In this document: in pieces, positions 10,501 to 22,527 of the stretch | How positions within the stretch are numbered: the first letter of the stretch is position 1 | Layout of the letters: the number at the start of each line of letters is the position of its first letter | NCBI GenBank assembly: GCA_019188255.1 | Contig: JAETXT010000014.1 | Location: 1,860,001-1,924,000, forward strand | Reading direction: 5' to 3' | From: Verticillium longisporum | Taxonomy: Eukaryota > Ascomycota > Sordariomycetes > Glomerellales > Plectosphaerellaceae | DNA: 64,000 nucleotides | Program-made: the position numbers and the translations under genes | The notes under the pieces: generated by a model | Told to the model about the DNA's origin: nothing | Databases searched by the model: none | The model's input: the letters and a program-made list of their open reading frames with translations, nothing else

Positions 10501-13500
10501 TCGTCGCAGATCTCAGGAGGATATACAACTCGGGCAAGACACCAATGAAGGTGCAAGACCCCTCCCGAAGTGCCTGCGTACAGTATCTCGAGACCGCTCG
10601 TCGGGATGACAGTCTCCTCTTCTGGCAAAATCGACTGAAGGAGATGCCACCGTGCCATTTCCCTCGCCTCCGAGCGGCCGCGGAGACGACGGTCCAAGAG
10701 ACACATCATCACATTGACATTTCCTCTGTTCAACTTGATGATTTCTGCCGTAATTATGCCGTCAGCCGCGCAACCATTCTGCGCCTTGGCTGGGCCCTCG
10801 CTCTCCGCGCATTCACGGGTTCAAGTCGTGTATGCTTTGGCTACCGAACCACAGGACGCACTGACAACGACGCACCGAATGGTCTCCAGCAATCCATCGG
10901 TTGTTTCGCAAACACCATTCCTTGCGCTATGGACTTATGGGCTTATCAGTCCATTGAGGCGATCGTTCGCGATGCTGAAGAGGATTTTGCATCTTGTCTC
11001 GCTCATGAACACATCGGAGCTTCCGAGGTTGAGCATGCTCTTGGTCTCAAGGGCGAGACGCTCTTCAATACCTGCTTCACGTATATGGAAGAGCCGCCCG
11101 TGCTAAAGAGTCGCTTCAGCAGCACGCGCCCGCAGATGGGTCTGAAGTGCGTGCAGTCCTTCGATTCCTCGGAACACGACATCTCCATCGTGGCCTTGTT
11201 TGTGGACGGAAACCTAGCTTGTAGTGTCTCAGACCGTATTCTCTCAAGCCAGCAATCCTGGAGCGTCATCATGTCGTTTTTCCAGGCTGTGAAGGCCATC
11301 ATCAACAGCCCCCTTGTCTCAATCGGCGGGCTCGACTTGTCAATGGAGAAGAACAATGCGTTACTGGGTTCCGAACGGGTTGAGTTATTCGAGCCGTGCG
11401 TCCACAGCCTCTTCTCGAATCGTGTGAGAACATCTCCAGAGGCTCCGGCAGTCTGCGCCGGAGACGGCGACTTCTCATACCGGTCATTGGCACGCCTGGT
11501 GCAACGTCTAGCTTCATATCTCATGCAATGGGGCGTCAGACCTGGCGTCGCTGTGCCTTTAGTCCTGGGAAAAACGAGGTGGTCGATTGTGAGCATGCTC
11601 GCTGTGCTCAAGTAAGGATTCCATGCCCTCGCTGTCCTTTTTACTTAAGCTGACGAAACCTAGGGCTGGCGGCTGTATCGTTCCGGTCGACGGCGAAGAC
11701 AGCGGCATGGTCGAGGCCGTGATTAAGCAGGTCAACCCACAGGTCATCCTCGTCACCGAATTGATAGGATCGAAGCTGCATCTCTTCAATGACAGCGTCA
11801 TTGTTGTCAACGAAGCTTTATTCTCAACCCACCTGCAAGCTGACTCGCCGACACGCAAAGCATCGGGCGATGATGTTGCATGTATTCTTTTCCCCGCCGG
11901 CTCCAGTCGAACGAAAGAACTCCATGGCTTCGCCTACTCTCACACTGCCCTTTCATCAGCCTTCCTTGCTCAGGGTTCGGCTCTAGCCATCGACCAAGAA
12001 AGTCGCGTGCTGCAGATATCATCTTTCAGCATTGACACCGCGCTTGTCGAGACGCTCGCAACCCTGATTCACGGTGGCTGCATCTGCATCCCGTCTCCAA
12101 CAGAACGCAAGCGAGATGTTGATGGTGCGATCCGACGAATGGCCGTCACCTGGACCTATCTGACGCCGATTCTCGCTAGGCGGCTCAACCCCGTCAAACT
12201 TCCGTCGCTCAAGGTCACCTGCTTCCGAACCCGTGGACTTGACGAAGACACCTGTGGGCCCTGGATGGAGCACACCAAGTTACTCCTGGTCTACGGCTGC
12301 CTCGAGATCTGCCCTCTCGGCATCTCGGCTTTCGAGGCCAGCAAACGCGAGGACCTACAGCGCGTAGCGAAACCTTTCCTCGGCAAGTTCTGGATTGCCA
12401 AACCCGAAGATGCAAGCAAGCTCGTGCCCGATGGGGCCATCGGGGAGCTATGCATCGAGAGTCCAATCATCGCTCAAAAGTTTGTCTACGGTCAGCCCCT
12501 CAAGCCACTGACGCAGAAGTTGGAGCAAGCCGAGGATGGGCGCCAGATGGTTCGCTATGTCAAGACCAGCCAGAGAGTGCGGTACATGGAAGACGGAAGC
12601 ATCGAACTCCTTCCCAGCTCGTGCCAGGACATGGCTGTGGACGGCAAGGTTGTGGAGTCCGCCAAGGTCGAACAGGAACTTCGCCGGTGCCTCGGACAAG
12701 GGGTTGATGTAGCTGTTGAAGCCGTCGTCTGCAAGGACGGCACCCAGTTACTGGCAGCCTTTGTGCAGCTTGAAAAGTCGTGGGATGGATCGGAAGAACT
12801 CACCCATCTGAGCGTGGCGACTCGCGAACGCGTCTTCTCCGCCAAGAAGGTTGCGGACCCATCACTGCGAGATATGTTCCCCACGCACATGGTTCCCAGA
12901 GTGTACATACCCATCAAGCGGCTGCCCGTGACGACCGCTATGAAGATCAATCGCCGCAAGTTGCAGAAAATGGTTAAGGATCTGACGGAGGAACAACTCG
13001 CGGCCATCTCTGGAACCTCACCTGCGCATTTAGACAGCAGCGCTCGCATGAAGCCCCTCCCACTAACACAAGTCGAAGAACGCATGCGGTCCATCTGGGC
13101 TGACCTCCTCGATGTCAGCGAAGATGCTATCGACGGTAACCAAAGCTTCATCAAGCTCGGCGGCGGCACGTATCTCGCTGCCAAGCTGGTCGTTGCATCC
13201 AACCGAGCCGGCATGTCAATCAACATCACCGACATACTGAGGGGGGCTTCCCTCACAGAGCTATGCCAAAGCGTTACCCTGAGTTCTGAAGCCATGCTCA
13301 ACGTCGATTTATTGCCCTCGCGGCGATCTCTGAACTCTTCGTCAGGCACTCTCCTCAATGAGACCTTCATTGAAGAGATCATTGTTCCTCAGCTTGGGGT
13401 GGAGCGAAAAGCCATCAAGGATGTGTGCGAAGCTTTCCCCGCTCAAGTCAGGTCCCTCGAGCTCGGCATGATGAAAGACCGTGGCGATGTCACATACATC

Positions 13501-15681
13501 ACTCTAAACATTGCCCGGCTTCAGAGCGTCAAGAAGCTTGAGTCAGCGTGCTTTGGCCTCTGCATGATCCATCCGATTCTGCGCTCCGTCTTTGTTGCCC
13601 ATGAGCGCAAGGTGTATCAGGTAGCAGTGCGGTCCTCCGGCCCGGACTTCAAAAAACTCCAGTGCCCGAGTTGGAGACTATCGGGTCTCACGGCAAAGCT
13701 GATCAAGAAGGATCAGGAAGAACCTTTGACTCTTGGAAAGCCTATTACCCGATTCATTCATGTTGATTCTGGTCATCAGTCGACCTTGATCATGCGATTG
13801 TCAAAGGCGCAGTGCGACGAAGCGTCAATTCCCATACTGATCCAGGACCTCAAGAGACTTTACACTGCTGCAGAAAAGCCACCCAGGAGGCCTACACACT
13901 TTGAATTTATCAGGTTCGCGCAGACTTCCAACAGAGAGAGCGCAATGAAGCATTGGGCCTCGTTGCTTGAGAATGCCGAGATGACCCGGGTCGTGCCCCG
14001 CGATGCCCCTGCACCCCTGAGTACGTCTGCGAAGACTATCCGGGAGAAGGTGTCCATCACGTCGCTGTCTGGTCTCGGAATTACCTTGGACACAGTCGTC
14101 AAGGCAGCATGGGCCATTGTGCTTGCAAACCTGTCCGCGTCCGGAGATGTACTTTTCGGTGAGATTGTCGATGGTGGCCAACTGCGGCTTGCCGACGGCA
14201 GCAGTGTATCAGGTGTAGTTGGCCCTACAGGTAACACAATCCCGGTTCGTGTCCGTTTCGGCGACGCCTACTGCACCCCGATGGACATCCTCCAGACGAT
14301 TCATGGACAGAGAGCACTTGTCACATCCTTTGAGAACATGGACTGGAGGGCCGTGGTGGAGAACTCGCCGAAGATCCCCCTCTGGACGCCCTTCAGCACT
14401 GCGGTGTTCCACCAACCGACCGAGGACAAGAAGCAGCCGACTGACTTCAAGCTTGGGAACGCATCGTGCAAGCTTGTCGTACAGGAATCTCCCTTTAGGG
14501 ATCTGCACGACCTACTTGTCACCTCTAGCCTGCCGAGCCCGACGCGCGCCGAGATTGCCCTCACGTTCTGTGAGAACCGCATCCCTAGGACATTTGCCGA
14601 CGAGACACTTAAGTATCTGGTGTCGACAATCGAGCTTCTTACCTCTATGTCGATGATGCACCCCCTGATTCCATCAGCGACTGACTTTGCGACGATGCGC
14701 CCACAACTGCCTTTGCCTCAACCCGACTTCGATGCCATTCAAACCCAATCAAGCGCAGGGCTGCCAACCGATCTGCACTTTGCTATCCAGTCCGTCGTCG
14801 CCACAGCCTGGACCAAGATTCTTGATCCGCACTCACTCGGCGTGCCCGAAAAGCAGCTGCACAATGCTGCCTTCTACGACCTATGGGGCAGTCTCATTCC
14901 CGCGTCACAGCTCGCCGAGTACCTGACGCGTGAGCTACCCCGTATCGGCATAGCTGGTCTGGATGATGTTCAGATCAGCATGGAGGAGATCATTGCGAAC
15001 CCCACAATGATGGCGCAGTTTGAGCTCGTCGCACGCAAGATTCGCGACAGCCGAGACGGTGTCAAGAAGCGCCTTGCCGCCACGCATCGTAGCCCAGCTG
15101 CCATCGGGAAGAGCTTGCGCCGATTGACTAGCAATGTCATCAAAGAAAAGGGGCGTGGGCGCTCTGCTAGTGACAGCTCCACGGAGTCTCTTGCCCTGAA
15201 AATTACACACCCGCACCTTAACCCGCCCTCGCAACTGGGGGCCCGGCCCCAGCCCATACCCGAGACGACCTCTGCAGCAGCTGCAGATCCGGTGGCTGAG
15301 ATGGACGGCGACGAGATTGAGCTAGATGAAGAGCAACTGTTTGAACACTGCAAGAACAGACCCGCACCGCAGCCACTATCGCTTATCATGGAACGAGACG
15401 ACAGTGGAAGCAGCATGGAGAGCTTGACAACGGGAACGAGCGAAAGCGACGAAGAGGAGGATATTGCAATGCCGATGAGCCGCGGGCCCCAATCTCTTGG
15501 AGGCACTGCCAACACGGTAAGCCCACTGACGCCCGGAGTCAAGCAAGGGCACTTGTTTGGACGGAGCAACAGCGGCTTGACAGAGGCCAAGGGGAGTAAC
15601 GGGCCTGGCTTGATGAGGAAGAAAGCAAGCAGCATGTTCGGAAGGATGGGACTCATGGGCCCAGTAGGCGTCAACCACTAG
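7503..15681 (+). CDS. NRPS-like protein with degenerate catalytic sites (2708 aa)
   Basis: Two exons, 7503-11611 and 11664-15681, are joined by a 52-bp intron (gtaagg...cctag) that restores an A-domain AGG(C)IVPVD segment. The ATG at 7503 is the first in frame and has an ACC context. Domain order: carrier T1 (about 40-110), only the C-terminal part of an A domain (163-263, ending TVDRRKL), T2 (about 300-345), an epimerization-type E domain (380-820; intact HHLVID at 513-518 and an FSYNGSLRQLE segment), C domain (859-1280), A domain (1302-1800), T3 (about 1845-1900), C domain (1937-2376), carrier-like T4 (about 2410-2480), then a Ser/acid-rich tail. The phosphopantetheine Ser is replaced in every carrier: E73, E325, T1872, L2447. 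The C domains show S988-Q989 and S2083-K2084 instead of HH. The A domain has PAGSSRTK and YGCLE in place of the nucleotide-binding and YGPTE motifs. The frame is nevertheless open throughout. It is a pseudo-synthetase, scaffold or decaying gene; canonical peptide synthesis looks impossible. Confidence 0.85.
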
Positions 15682-16796
15682 GCCTTGGTTAGATTCTGGT
15701 GAGGCGATGACGATTGGCTTCAAGTCAAGTGGATTCAGCGAAGCGTTGCTCGGCTTTTGAATGTGTAAAACAAGCGTTTGTAGATCGTTTATAGCAAATC
15801 GTATGTTTCGCAATGTCACCCATGCACCGCTTCATGTGCATACTGTCCGACGAGTTGTGCGGCACGCTCATGGCAGAGATTGAATTGAATCCACAAAGAC
15901 TGTACCACGCCGTAACGTCGTCCATTTTGCGATTTTGCGACCTTATCTGAATGGCGCTAGGCCCGGAAAGGAAGATATTTCCAGTATGTGCTTGGCATTT
16001 TCCGACATTACTCTTTCCCCTGAAAAGGAACACTGCGCGTCATTGTTTCACGATCATTTTCTTCACGCCACGCTCGACGCGGCTAGCTACACATTTTCTG
16101 GGCAGATGCTGAGCCAGTCTATGATGTTCTCTTGACGCAAGCATTCGACTTTGATGGGATGCCTGCTCATCCCTAAGCTTGGTGTTTGGCCAAATAGGAA
16201 AGCCACCTCACCAGGTATAGGGCTCGATCTACAGGCCCAAACTGTGACCTGCCCGGTTGCTATCCTCGTTTGCATTCGAACACCTGTCTTACTACGAAGA
16301 AGGCCCTCCACTTGACAACAAAAGGCACAATGTGAGAGCTTGTCCTACTTTACACTACCTCATGTGACAGTCACAGCGAAGAATCGAGAGTCTTACACGT
16401 GTGGTACTCGGCTTTTCAGCAGACCAAGGCTTTCATTCATCTATCGAATAAATCCACTAGCAAGCAGAGTCTGCTACTTTGTATTCTCGATATTTGCTTG
16501 GTTTTCGATGGTCGCTTGCTGATTTCTTCGCTTCTGCCCCGTTTGTAGCGGCGGGACGCCGCCCTATCCGCGCCACTGCTTGCTATAAAACGTTGAATGG
16601 TACGATTCAGTACACTAGGTTTCTTGTGGAAATCTTTGACTAATGAGTCGCGATATGCAGCTGTCCTGGGAGCCGATATCCGCTATGTTAGCTCTGACGG
16701 CGACGAAGGCATAGTGTCAGTGCTTGATTTAGAGCAGAGTGAAGAGGTCTTCTATACGTGGTCCGCAGGCAATTGATAATAGGTATGGGGTCGGAA

Positions 16797-16925
16797 TACA
16801 TCTGAACTCTGGCCCTCCGTAGCTTGGAGGGCCCTCCGTAGTCCTTATATATACGTTCTCGTAGCTCTTAGCCCCCTAACTAGCCCCCTATACCGTAGCT
16901 CCGTAGGGGCCTCCTAATATATAGG
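16797..16925. repeat. Short low-complexity patch with CCCTCCGTAG words
   Basis: The word GGCCCTCCGTAG occurs twice in 40 bp, separated by a self-complementary GGAGGGCCCTCC. It is followed by several TAG(C)CCCCTA words and AT-rich TATATA steps. It resembles the edge of a RIP-mutated relic, but no terminal repeats or coding capacity can be seen. Confidence 0.35.
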
Positions 16926-17070
16926 CTTCACTTACGAGTTGTGCGCGTAGAGTCCGGGCGATTACGTTTACGGTGTCTTCCAAGATGAAACAATGCATCT
17001 GGATAAACTTGAGGATAGGCTTATCGTTTTATCAGAGTGCTAGGTACTGGATCAACCTGTCAGTAGTCGG

Positions 17071-17090
17071 GTTGTTGTTGTTGTTGTTGT
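17071..17090 (+). repeat. (TTG)n microsatellite
   Basis: Six or so consecutive TTG/GTT units are read directly in the sequence. No gene context. Confidence 0.7.
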
Positions 17091-20000
17091 CCCAACATGG
17101 AACCTCACACTGTCCCTGGGAGCCGCGTGCCTTCTGCGTCAGGTTCCTTCAGTGAGAGACAATCTGATGAACCGTAATACACGGCGCCAGGTACCTATAT
17201 TCAAGTGACGCGTCTATGTCACGTTTATAACGCTTTTAAGCCAATGATGACAAGGGCCCCAACGCCGCACCACCCACACAACCAGGCTAGCCCCCAAGGC
17301 ACAGTAGCTGAAACCCAAGTGGCAGGCCAATTAGATGCAAGGCCGTGATATTATGATGCTTCTTGACGTCTTTGGTGGTCTATAGTCTGGTGCTCCTGGG
17401 ATCATGCGTTTCGTTCGCGCATGGGTCACATCGGTAACCCTGGCAAGCCAGGGTTTTTCCATGCTCCTCGTCGTCATCACCATCCGAGGGAGGTACCCTG
17501 GAAGGGTTACACGATTCTACTTGAGATGACTCTGGCCTCGATCCGGTTGATATACTCTCCCTTCATCGGCCCCGTCCGGATCCTGCACGGCAGCCGCCAA
17601 GCAAACGGACAGTTGGTGTAGTAATGATTGCCATCGAAGTATCACTGCCCCGCCCAAAAAAGAGAGACACACTCCATGAAAAAATGACACGATTACTGAA
17701 CGAAGCTTGGTGTGCGGAGGAAAAGACGCGACGAGGGCTTACGGCTCTCGGATAAGGGGTACACGGGTGCAGCTTGCACAAGTCATAGCGCAACAGTGAC
17801 TACGAGTCCACTCAACGCCGAAGAATCATACCCTCAGAATATCCAAGGCTTACCTTCGGGGACGTTGTAGCGTTATTTCATTCATAAGTAGTTAAATCGA
17901 GGGTCGGACGGTTTTTTTTTTTGCTGGGGTGGGAGCCCGAGGGCTTTGTGTTATGAGTGCTTTCTTCCTGATGGCATACAACATTGCAGGGGGGAAAGGT
18001 AGGCTGGCACAAAAGAATACATTTGGTTGCTGGTGTGCTCGTGTTCATTATGGACGGCCTTTGACATGGCGGTTTACGTTTGAATCGTGCTCTTCGGCTT
18101 CTCAGGCATCATGTATTCAATTCTGCGAAACATCCTCAATCGCTTTGGAGACAAAAAGAATAAAATTTCTCGCAATCCTGACCATCTATACATGTTCTTG
18201 CAGGAAAGTGGCGGCGGGGTAGGGGGTTAGATTTGTGGATGCGCCTGTAGGCGTTCGCTAGTCATTTGCAGGAGAAGTTTATCAGCGGACGTAAGGAGCA
18301 CCGTTGATTAAATCTGATCTGAAGGGCGTCATTCAACTGTTGATACCTGCCCTCCTAATCTCAAGGCGGCCTTTTGAGTGACACTTTCAGTAATCACTGA
18401 GGTGGACGGAGCTTCGGTGCCACCACATCGTCTGGAGCTTAGTTGGTATTGTGGTGGAAACCGGAGCCAGGTCCGGTGGGGATCGGAGTGAGGTCCGACC
18501 GGTTGTCAGAGCCGGACAATTCTCTCCTTTCTCGCACTGGGGATTGTATGACCAGCCTTTTAGTCGCGCCGTTGTAAATTTGAAAACTTCTACAAGGATT
18601 TCGAAACAAGTCCTGGGGAAGCTACCAGGTCCCTGAAGATTACAGGATTACTTATCGAGACTTGCATTTAATGGCGGCTGTGATCCCTAGTGAGGGGCAG
18701 TCTGATCATCTGTAACATTCTTAAGATTACTAGATCTCATTGTGCAGGGTCCGGATGCTCCACAAGATGCCCACGCCTGGCCATCAGATGAAGCAAGAGC
18801 TCGATCCCTTCCAAGGCGTGGGTGGCCTGATTTCTGTGGAGTCTGGACCAAACTACAACAGCCATTGGAATATACGCATCGGAAGATTGCGTTCTACCCT
18901 TGTTGATGTCAAGAGTTCATGATTGTGACATGATTCGCTAGGTACACAAGGGGTCATGTCATGTGAAGGTTACATGCAAGAAACAATCACATTACAAAGG
19001 CGTCTCGGCATTAATGGCAAGCCCTAAAATCCTATTGCTTCACCGGGACTGTCTCCGTTGCGCAGGTCACGCTTGGTAGTGAACTGTGGTGATGGGAATG
19101 GTGAGCTTTTTAATTTATGGTGGGCTCCATGCTTTCGCGACAAAGGGAGGAAGCTCCTCGAATTATCGTGAGAAAACTGTACACTCCCTCTTTGCTTCAA
19201 CCCGCTGTCTAGATATCAGTGCTCGACGCAACACTGTTCTGTGGTCAATCTTCTAATATCGATCAGAATATCCAGGAGTAACACTGGAAACACAGATTCC
19301 TTGAGTAGAAGCTTGTGTGTCAATCCTGTCTGCACGGAAGTCATCCACAGACCCAGATGCATGCGGTTGCATCACACCATCACAGATCAAACCAGGATTT
19401 GTCCCTGGCGCAATGCCTGTCCAGAGACATCTGATGGCATGGGTCATATCCAGGGGGCTACAGTTGCCCCTCCTTGCACGTACTATTCTTCTTCTCTGTG
19501 TGGTTCGCCCGTGCTGGGTGAAGAGCTACCTAGGCGATGACGACAGTCAGGCAGATTGCTGCCCATATGGACCTCTCGTGGATCATTTTTGGCTTTTAGT
19601 GGGCTACATCATATACTGGTTGGTTACTGTGATTGTATTCGATCTGATGGAGGCATGGGCGGGGGACCCTGCCGGCTTGGTGTATCCGGCCATTTTTTTT
19701 GTGATTGACGGGTAACAGATAAGGCAGGTGTGACAATAGACCTCTGCATTTCCGATCATGTTTGTTTTGAAGCATGGAGCCTTTCTGCCACGTTCATTCT
19801 CTTCATCTCGGGAGAAACGACCGTGTCCGTAATGGCACAATCCATAACCCCACAGTTGGGAATGTACAAACATGATATTAAAAGTTTCATGGTCGGTAGT
19901 GCGGGGCGATCAACTGTGAGCCATACGAGAAAGACGGAAGACTCAAAGGAGGCACTATGTTCGTCTCGAACGGAGGACAAGGCGCAGACACTGACGTAGG

Positions 20001-20258
20001 AGGTTGACAGCATCTTCTCAAAATATTCATTGTGATTCTACTCATTTCAACGCCGAGCTATGCCCGCAGACCACACCCTTGACACTTTATAATAGGCATG
20101 TATAGATACTTCGCCGGGTTACAATGTCGCCCCCGCCCAGGTCTCAAAAAACGGGACCGACACCGTCGGAGTTTGGTCCGCTCCCATTTATAGCCCACGC
20201 ATTACTGTGTCTCGGGTCTTGAGGAAGGGACCCCCCAGTCAGGTTGGTTCGGGTGATT

Positions 20259-21067
20259 GTTGGAAACGAGGACGGTTATTTGCTCGGCCCTTGTTAGTTA
20301 TTTGCTCTGCCCAATAGGGGGAAAGCTACAATAGATAGGGGGAAAGCTACGAATATAGCTCTACTACTAAAATTAGCTATAGCATCGATATACCTATCCT
20401 TTTCTCTTATATATTTAAGTCTCTCGATAATTTAAGAGTAGAAGACTACTTATAGCTAGCTAATTGACTAGTATAGGGCTAGTTAGTAGCTTCTAAGGCT
20501 CTATAATTATTCTATCTATCTATTAAATTATTAACCCCTTCTAATATAATAATAGTATTAAATATATCTATTTTAGGCCTTCTAGATATTATAAATATAT
20601 TATTTTATTATTAAATAAAGCCTCTATAATACTTTATTTACTAATAAACTTACTAGCTATTATATAGCTACCCTAGAGTATACTATAGTTCTAGTAGTAG
20701 AGTAATAGTAGTTCTAGAGCGAGCAGCCTAGGCTATTTACTCTAGGGGCCTCTAGAGACTATAATAGCTATCGCTAATAATAAGGAGGGTTTTAAATAGC
20801 CTCTAATTAAGCCTAATTTAATATTTACTATAGTCTTTCTAATATCCTAATTTATAATATAAAGAAATTAATACTAGCTATATTAAAGCTATTAAAGGCT
20901 ATTAATAGCTATTAAATAACTTACTTACTTTACTATTCTATTAAGAGACTCGAGTATATAAGAGAAAAGGATAGGTATATTGACGCTATAGCTAATTTTA
21001 GTAGTAGAGCTATATTCGTGGCTTTCCCCCTATTAGGCAGAGCAAATAACCGTCCTCGCTGTTTCCA
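20259..21067. mobile_element. RIP-mutated inverted-repeat element (MITE-like), about 0.8 kb
   Basis: The two ends are inverted copies of each other over about 110-150 bp. GAGGACGGTTATTTGCT on the left (from about 20269) matches AGCAAATAACCGTCCTC on the right (21041-21057). The repeat continues inward through a GGGGGAAAGC block, then ATATAGCTCTACTACTAAAATT and TACCTATCCTTTTCTCTTATAT (left to about 20415, right from about 20945). The left arm has small internal duplications (GTTATTTGCT and ATAGGGGGAAAGCTAC each twice). The core is extremely TA-rich with no coding capacity, as expected after RIP. No clear target duplication is visible. A non-autonomous DNA transposon is the best reading; the superfamily is unknown. 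Confidence 0.7.
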
Positions 21068-21082
21068 AGTGGAAACAGCGAG
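21055..21082. repeat. Perfect 12-bp-arm hairpin at the right end of the inverted-repeat element
   Basis: CTCGCTGTTTCC, four bases, then GGAAACAGCGAG. The left arm overlaps the terminal inverted repeat of the 20259-21067 element and the right arm lies outside it. A similar TGGAAACGAGGACGG appears at the left end. It may reflect a second terminal copy or a palindromic end. Confidence 0.7.
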
Positions 21083-21537
21083 ACTCTTGCCTGCGTCTCC
21101 GGACCAACTCGGATCGTGATCCGTCGGGCGTGGTCTGCGCGTGGCGGGTGCCCTAACAGCCTTGTCGATGCAGCCATAGCCTGTCAGATGCCACTAGTGG
21201 TAATTCCCCAAGTTCCAACCCGTTCACCTGGTCGTACTGAAATGATGATGACTATGGGGGGCGTAAATATGCTCCTGTACCGAGTTGCATCGCGAAGCAG
21301 GTGGTGTAAAAGTTGTCGTTACAATTTTCAGAAATTGCCGTCTTGGTATCTTCAGCTGTGCAAAAAGAACGAAAAAAATAATGATGACCTGCAATGTTTT
21401 CCTAGCTTCTCGTGAAAAGAGCGGCGCATCCCATCAACTCCTACGCATAATAATGGTCATGACCCAGGCGTAAACCTTCCTTACATTCCGTTAGAATACA
21501 AGAACTCCTGTCCGCACCAACGCAAGAAACTTGCGTG
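21083..21537. other. 3' flank of the bZIP gene
   Basis: 455 bp between the hairpin and the bZIP stop codon. No gene recognised; it probably holds the bZIP 3' UTR. Confidence 0.5.
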
Positions 21538-22527
21538 TTACCCTGAATGAGAAGGTCCCATCCAGTTCACAATGTCGCTCAATACCAGCCCTTGGTTGTT
21601 TCCGTTGTATGTGTTGGGAAAGCTTCCCATCTGTCCCACTTCATGGTACGGCATAGACCCTCCTGCTACGTCCCAGTCGTATTGTGGAGGACGACTATTC
21701 CCATCCTCCAAAGAGGCAAATCCAGTCGATCCTGCTCCCTGCGTAGATGCAGGCGACCAACTGGCGGCTGGGGAGATGCCGCTGCTGGAGGAGCCATGCC
21801 GGTTTGTAGTGAAGCTGTCGGATCTCTGCGATAAAGTGGCAGCGGCGTCTTCAATGTAGCTCTCGATGAAAGAGCAGCCGCAGCCACTATGCTGGAGTAC
21901 CATGTCCTTGAGCAGGATGACTTCACTGCGTAGCTCGGCGTACTGGTTCTTGAGGTTCTGGTTGACGGCGCCGATGGCTGCCTCTTGTGTCTGCAGGTCT
22001 TCGATGCCGCGTTGCTTGCGTACGCGACACTTGTGCGCAGCCTCTCGATTGCGGGCACGAAGACGCGTCTTCTTTTCGAGAGTGCTTGGGGCCTCGTCGA
22101 CTTGGGTGGAGAGAGAAGAGTCGACGGAGGATGCTGACGGGCGACGATCGGCTGATGGTCGTGGTGCTACGGCCTTTGGGGCGCTAGACTTGTGTTGATG
22201 ATCCGATGCTGCTTTTGGGGGCCGGCCGCGTCGCTTTGGCTGACTGCGTGGGGTGTCTGTCGTGGGTTCTTGAGGTTGTGTGATTCGGATATCGTCCGAG
22301 GCATCGTCGTGGACGAGGGGTTTTCCTTCCAAGTTGTACTCGAGGGAGGAGTAGGAAGAAGGGACGTCATGCGCGAAGGGATCTCCGTCCACCTCTGGAG
22401 GTACCCCTGACCTTGTGTCTGACAGAGTCTTGTTCTTGGGCCGGTATTTGCCCTTGCGTGTCAGGGGGGCCATTGGCGCTGCTGCGGGCTGTGCGAGTAG
22501 TAGGGTGTCCCCACCAGGCTCATCCAT
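21538..22527 (-). CDS. ATF/CREB-type bZIP transcription factor with AT-hook-like motif
   Basis: A single frame of 329 residues. The first in-frame ATG is at 22527, with five non-ATG codons open upstream. The basic region RNREAAHKCRVRK (about 157-169) has the N-x2-AA-x-KCR-x-RK signature of the ATF/CREB group. It is followed by a leucine/isoleucine heptad zipper and a QHSGCGCSFIESYI segment seen after the zipper in fungal ATF-like factors. An RRGRPPKA motif near residue 101 looks like an AT-hook, suggesting a second DNA contact in the minor groove. The N-terminal third is Pro/Ser-rich and basic; the C-terminus is Ser/Gly-rich. No intron is needed. It is nuclear and probably stress- or metabolism-related by family. 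It is the nearest regulator to the NRPS-like gene, but the 5.9-kb gap makes a pathway-specific role unproven. Confidence 0.88.
   Translation of the reverse strand: MDEPGGDTLLLAQPAAAPMAPLTRKGKYRPKNKTLSDTRSGVPPEVDGDPFAHDVPSSYSSLEYNLEGKPLVHDDASDDIRITQPQEPTTDTPRSQPKRRGRPPKAASDHQHKSSAPKAVAPRPSADRRPSASSVDSSLSTQVDEAPSTLEKKTRLRARNREAAHKCRVRKQRGIEDLQTQEAAIGAVNQNLKNQYAELRSEVILLKDMVLQHSGCGCSFIESYIEDAAATLSQRSDSFTTNRHGSSSSGISPAASWSPASTQGAGSTGFASLEDGNSRPPQYDWDVAGGSMPYHEVGQMGSFPNTYNGNNQGLVLSDIVNWMGPSHSG

Larger units (their letters stand above)
15682..20258. other. Long intergenic interval
   Basis: About 4.6 kb without a gene I can support. Visible items: a short region of repeated CCTCCGTAG-type words at 16797-16925, a (TTG)n run at about 17071-17090, a T-run at 17913-17922, and scattered frames of at most 132 codons with no family resemblance. 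Base composition is normal until the inverted-repeat element begins near 20260. Confidence 0.5.

Noticed and set aside
12555..13382. 275-codon minus-strand frame inside the NRPS-like gene
   Set aside because: It lies antisense to a clear domain-bearing frame, has no family features, and mirrors the codon bias of the sense strand.
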